A DNA stretch of 64,000 nt from Halobacillus shinanisalinarum. Lineage in GTDB: Bacteria; Bacillota; Bacilli; Bacillales; Halobacillaceae. This document shows, in pieces, positions 61,640 to 64,000 of the stretch. The stretch spans positions 1,302,001 to 1,366,000 of the forward strand of contig NZ_CP095074.1 of NCBI RefSeq assembly GCF_022919835.1. Reading direction: 5' to 3'. Positions within the stretch are counted from its first letter, which is position 1, and each line of letters opens with the position of its first letter. A model generated the notes under the pieces. That model was given only the letters and a program-made list of their open reading frames with translations, was not told the origin of the DNA and searched no databases. The position numbers were made by a program, and so were the translations under genes.

Positions 61640-62225
61640 GAATGATATACCTATCTGGCGCATCACCAATATAGTCAAATGGATAGCATGTAGTTAACGT
61701 TAAAGTCGGTTGATCTTTTTTAACAATAACGGTTCGGTCATCAGCATCGGTGATCCAAATCTTATCGACGCTATATTTATATTCCTCTCCATCATAAACT
61801 GTCGTCATTATATCTCCTTCTTCAACATTGCCTAGTTCAGTAAATACGGTATCCCGGTGGCCACTTAATACGGTGTGACCCTTCTCCTTGTTTGGAACAG
61901 ACGTCCATTTGCTGACGTACATTCCTACTCCTTTATCTAAAGTATCCTCACCTGTTCCCCAAAAGACTTCAAATTGCTGATTAATTGAAGGGATTTTTAA
62001 CTTGGCTATATTCTCGCCCTTATCATGGTTGTACGAGAGAGTTTGTATGGGATTATCTGATCTCGGCTCACTCTCCGTCGTTTCTTTTTCCTTCGCTTGA
62101 ACTGATTTAGTTGAGGTGGAAGACTCAATCTCAGATACTGATTGTGTTCCTTGCCACCACAAGAAAGCATTCCATCCCGCAAAAGAAAGACCAATCAATA
62201 TGAGTGCCATTGCTACATACTTCAT
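61620..62225 (-). CDS. srtD: Class D sortase
   Basis: Protein of 201 residues. An N-terminal signal anchor (MKYVAMALILIGLSFAGWNA), a Ser/Thr/Lys-rich linker to about residue 70, then the sortase beta-barrel with the catalytic His in TVLSGHRDTVF, Cys180 in TLTTCYPFDYIG and the Arg in APDRYIIQG. TLTTC-x-P-F and the length fit class D, which in Bacillus anchors proteins with LPxT(S/A)-type signals. The adjacent upstream gene on the same strand encodes an LPNTS protein, its probable substrate. Confidence 0.93.
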   Translation of the reverse strand: MKYVAMALILIGLSFAGWNAFLWWQGTQSVSEIESSTSTKSVQAKEKETTESEPRSDNPIQTLSYNHDKGENIAKLKIPSINQQFEVFWGTGEDTLDKGVGMYVSKWTSVPNKEKGHTVLSGHRDTVFTELGNVEEGDIMTTVYDGEEYKYSVDKIWITDADDRTVIVKKDQPTLTLTTCYPFDYIGDAPDRYIIQGHLVK

Positions 62226-62377
62226 GTGTTCACCAACTTTTTGGAGTTATAAAAAACAGGAAGTTACACCTATCCATATACTACCTATATATTACCATCA
62301 ATAATCAACCGAAACATTAGAATAATCAAACTTCATCCTCGTCTTAAAGTCTTCACTTAAATCAATATAAAATAAAA

Positions 62378-62403
62378 GGGTAGGCATATGCGCCCACCCA
62401 GGA
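62378..62403 (-). terminator. Rho-independent terminator of the Excalibur-protein gene
   Basis: GGGTGGGC pairs with GCCTACCC (one G-U pair) around a 6-base loop, and the minus strand continues TTTTATTTTATAT. It separates this gene from the sortase gene, which must have its own promoter in 62226-62377. Confidence 0.8.
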
Positions 62404-62424
62404 AAGGATGATTTTATTAATATA

Positions 62425-63069
62425 TTATTGGTAACGCTTACGAATCGCGAAAAGTGATCCACCTAAAACAACAAGTGCTAATCCAAATAATGTGTATGTA
62501 GCATATGAAGTAGATGTGTTTGGAAGCTCTCCGCCTTGTTCTTGATCGCTACTATCTGTTCCAGCAGTGGTATCGTCTTGTTGAGTGGTTCCCTCTTCTG
62601 AAGTACCTTGCTCGCCAGATTGCTCAGAAACATCGGAACCGTCTTCTTCACATGGGATTCCATCCTTGTCTCGATCTAGGCGATGCGGGTCGTTGTCCTT
62701 GGAATAACCATTCTTTTCCCAAAAATTCTGTGCTTCTTGCTGTGTGGCAAAATGTTTACAGTCCTTATCGCTAACTGGAGCAGCTTCTTCTGCCGACTCC
62801 TCATTTTCTGGAGTGTCCTCTGTGTCAGCTGGGCTGTCAGTACCATCTGGAAGACTTTCACATACGAGACCATCATCGTCATTCCCCTCTAACTGGTGGG
62901 GGTCATTGTCATTAGTGTACCCATTTTCATCCCAAAAACTTTGGGCCTCTTGTTGTGTATCAAAGTCACTACAATTCTTAGTGTCAGCTGCATAGGCCAC
63001 ATTTAATGTAGAAAATCCACCAATTGTTAAAACAAAGGCAAAAATCCCTGCTATTAATTTCTTCATCAT
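62425..63069 (-). CDS. Cell-wall-anchored protein with two Excalibur calcium-binding domains
   Basis: Protein of 214 residues. Signal peptide 'KLIAGIFAFVLTIGG' ending near NVAYAADTKN. Two Excalibur domains follow: CSDFDTQQEAQSFWDENGYT with NDNDPHQLEGNDDDGLVCES, and CKHFATQQEAQNFWEKNGYS with DNDPHRLDRDKDGIPCEEDG; each has the paired Cys and the DxDxDG calcium loop. An acidic Ser/Thr/Glu-rich linker leads to the sorting signal LPNTS, a hydrophobic helix and the basic tail RKRYQ. It should be linked to peptidoglycan by the adjacent class D sortase. Role unknown; high acidity suits a saline habitat. Confidence 0.92.
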   Translation of the reverse strand: MMKKLIAGIFAFVLTIGGFSTLNVAYAADTKNCSDFDTQQEAQSFWDENGYTNDNDPHQLEGNDDDGLVCESLPDGTDSPADTEDTPENEESAEEAAPVSDKDCKHFATQQEAQNFWEKNGYSKDNDPHRLDRDKDGIPCEEDGSDVSEQSGEQGTSEEGTTQQDDTTAGTDSSDQEQGGELPNTSTSYATYTLFGLALVVLGGSLFAIRKRYQ

Positions 63070-63547
63070 TAAAATATATACCCCTTTTTTTAGAAAATCA
63101 TCCCTTCCAAAGAATATATTTCCTATACCACAAGAATAAACTAGATTACTTTACATGTAAACCCTAAAAATAGTTTATTAGTCTCATAGAAAAAGCGTTT
63201 TTCTATAGGGAAAAAGATAATTATCTACTATAAAAGAGGGGATAAGACAAACTTTTACGTGTTTTACAAATTGGGATTAGATAAAAGTCCTCTACTTAAA
63301 GTCCCCGTACACAAGCGTTAATGATCGTTCATCTAAACTATCATTTGACTAACTATACCTATTCATGTATTCTACCAAATAGGTTACAACCATAGTGGTA
63401 ACCATAACTATATGTTTTTGTTAACGAAATAGTGAGGTTCAGTATTAATAATAGCGAACGACTGAAATGGAATGTAACCAAGAATTGAAACCGATTGCTG
63501 ATAAAGATAATATGAAACCGAGAACATCTACAAAGGAGGACTTCTCC
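63070..63547. other. Divergent intergenic region before ribokinase
   Basis: No gene is supported. It contains the perfect palindrome ATAGAAAAA-GCG-TTTTTCTAT at 63186-63206, which also resembles a CcpA cre site core (AAGCGTTT), and a dyad around GGTTAC/GTAACC (63384-63405). Either could control the adjacent genes. Confidence 0.45.
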
Positions 63548-64000
63548 ATGAAAGAGCCAAATATCTTAGTTGTTGGCAGTTTGAATATGGATATTGTTAT
63601 CGAGGCAGATCGTGCACCCTTAGCAGGCGAAACAATCATGGGCCAACACTCCAGTTTTATTCCCGGTGGAAAAGGAGCTAATCAAGCCGTAGCTTTAGCA
63701 AAACTCGGCGCCCAGACTACGTTGCTTGGCGCGGTAGGAAACGACCCTTTTGGTACCAGTCTCTTACGTTCGCTCAAAGATAACGGAGTAGAAACTGGCC
63801 AAATAAAAAAAGTCGATCATGCCCCGACAGGAATTGCATCTATCCTGTTAGCTGAAGGCGACAATCGGATCGTTGTGGTGCCAGGTGCCAATGATGATTG
63901 TCTTCCCGAGGATATAAGAGAGCACGAAGACCTTATTGAAAAAGCAGATCTGGTCCTCCTTCAGCTGGAAATCCCGCTTGACACGGTGATAACTACGGCT
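63548..64000 (+). CDS. rbsK: Ribokinase, N-terminal part
   Basis: PfkB-family kinase cut by the right window edge; 151 residues are visible. The start ATG has AAAGGAGG at ideal spacing. Ribokinase signature: NILVVGSLNMDIVIEADRAP at the N-terminus, 'FIPGGKGANQAVALAKLGAQTTLLGAVGNDPFG' (PfkB signature 1, ribose-binding Gly-Gly-Lys), then PTGIASILLAEGDNRIVVVP-type text, as in RbsK. It phosphorylates D-ribose at O5. As first gene it probably leads an rbs operon continuing beyond the window. Confidence 0.93.
   Translation, partial: MKEPNILVVGSLNMDIVIEADRAPLAGETIMGQHSSFIPGGKGANQAVALAKLGAQTTLLGAVGNDPFGTSLLRSLKDNGVETGQIKKVDHAPTGIASILLAEGDNRIVVVPGANDDCLPEDIREHEDLIEKADLVLLQLEIPLDTVITTA

Overview
The window comes from a Gram-positive, endospore-forming Bacillota, most likely a halotolerant Bacillaceae such as Halobacillus or a close relative. 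This is inferred from a complete GerA/GerC/GerB germinant-receptor operon, strong AGGAGG-type ribosome sites, a TasA/SipW matrix locus, an M4 neutral protease with an NprR-like regulator, a class D sortase and a PutR-type proline locus. No database search was possible, so the genus is a guess.

Layout. 1-9.0 kb: a minus-strand acyl-CoA (beta-oxidation-like) cluster with two acyl-CoA dehydrogenases, a split MaoC-type hydratase pair, three SDRs, a thiolase, a hotdog thioesterase, an acyl-CoA ligase cut by the window edge and a TetR regulator. Two near-identical 17-bp sites lie upstream of the first gene and of the thioesterase. 9.4-10.8 kb: remains of a cellobiose PTS (broken EIIC, intact EIIA) and an orphan membrane-anchored protein. 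11.2-15.3 kb: proline catabolism (PutR, P5C dehydrogenase, proline dehydrogenase). 15.6-19.6 kb: germination receptor operon. 20-24.9 kb: iron alcohol dehydrogenase, a GntP-permease stump and an MmsA-type dehydrogenase behind a sigma-54 promoter, with the CBS-PAS-AAA activator gene next door. 25.5-30 kb: a D-threonate/D-erythronate-type module (DeoR, DUF1537 kinase, PdxA-like dehydrogenase, GntP permease). 30.6-39.9 kb: AbgT transporter, three small uncharacterised genes, then an M20 amidohydrolase with two poorly known membrane proteins (one DUF5058) and a divergent GAF-PucR regulator.

40.4-45.5 kb: NprR-like regulator convergent with a secreted M4 protease, then TasA, SipW and a DUF4047-like protein (extracellular matrix). 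46-48.7 kb: a CDF transporter and a lipoprotein esterase. 48.9-49.3 kb: an internally deleted second copy of the M20 amidohydrolase gene. 49.6-54.4 kb: an SDR and a tartrate/D-malate module in which a DASS carrier and a dehydrogenase diverge from mirror-image promoters, followed by a GntR regulator. 54.8-58.8 kb: ManP/ManR-like PTS. 58.9-64 kb: a small zinc-ribbon protein, a glycosyltransferase stump, YndM, a DUF819 protein, sortase D with an LPNTS-anchored Excalibur protein, and the start of ribokinase.

The window is mostly modular catabolism: each uptake system sits with its enzymes and a dedicated regulator. Five genes carry single-base indels in homopolymers (four in G/C runs, one in an A run). 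Each is repaired by one base, which points to sequencing error as much as to real gene decay; both possibilities are kept open in the entries.
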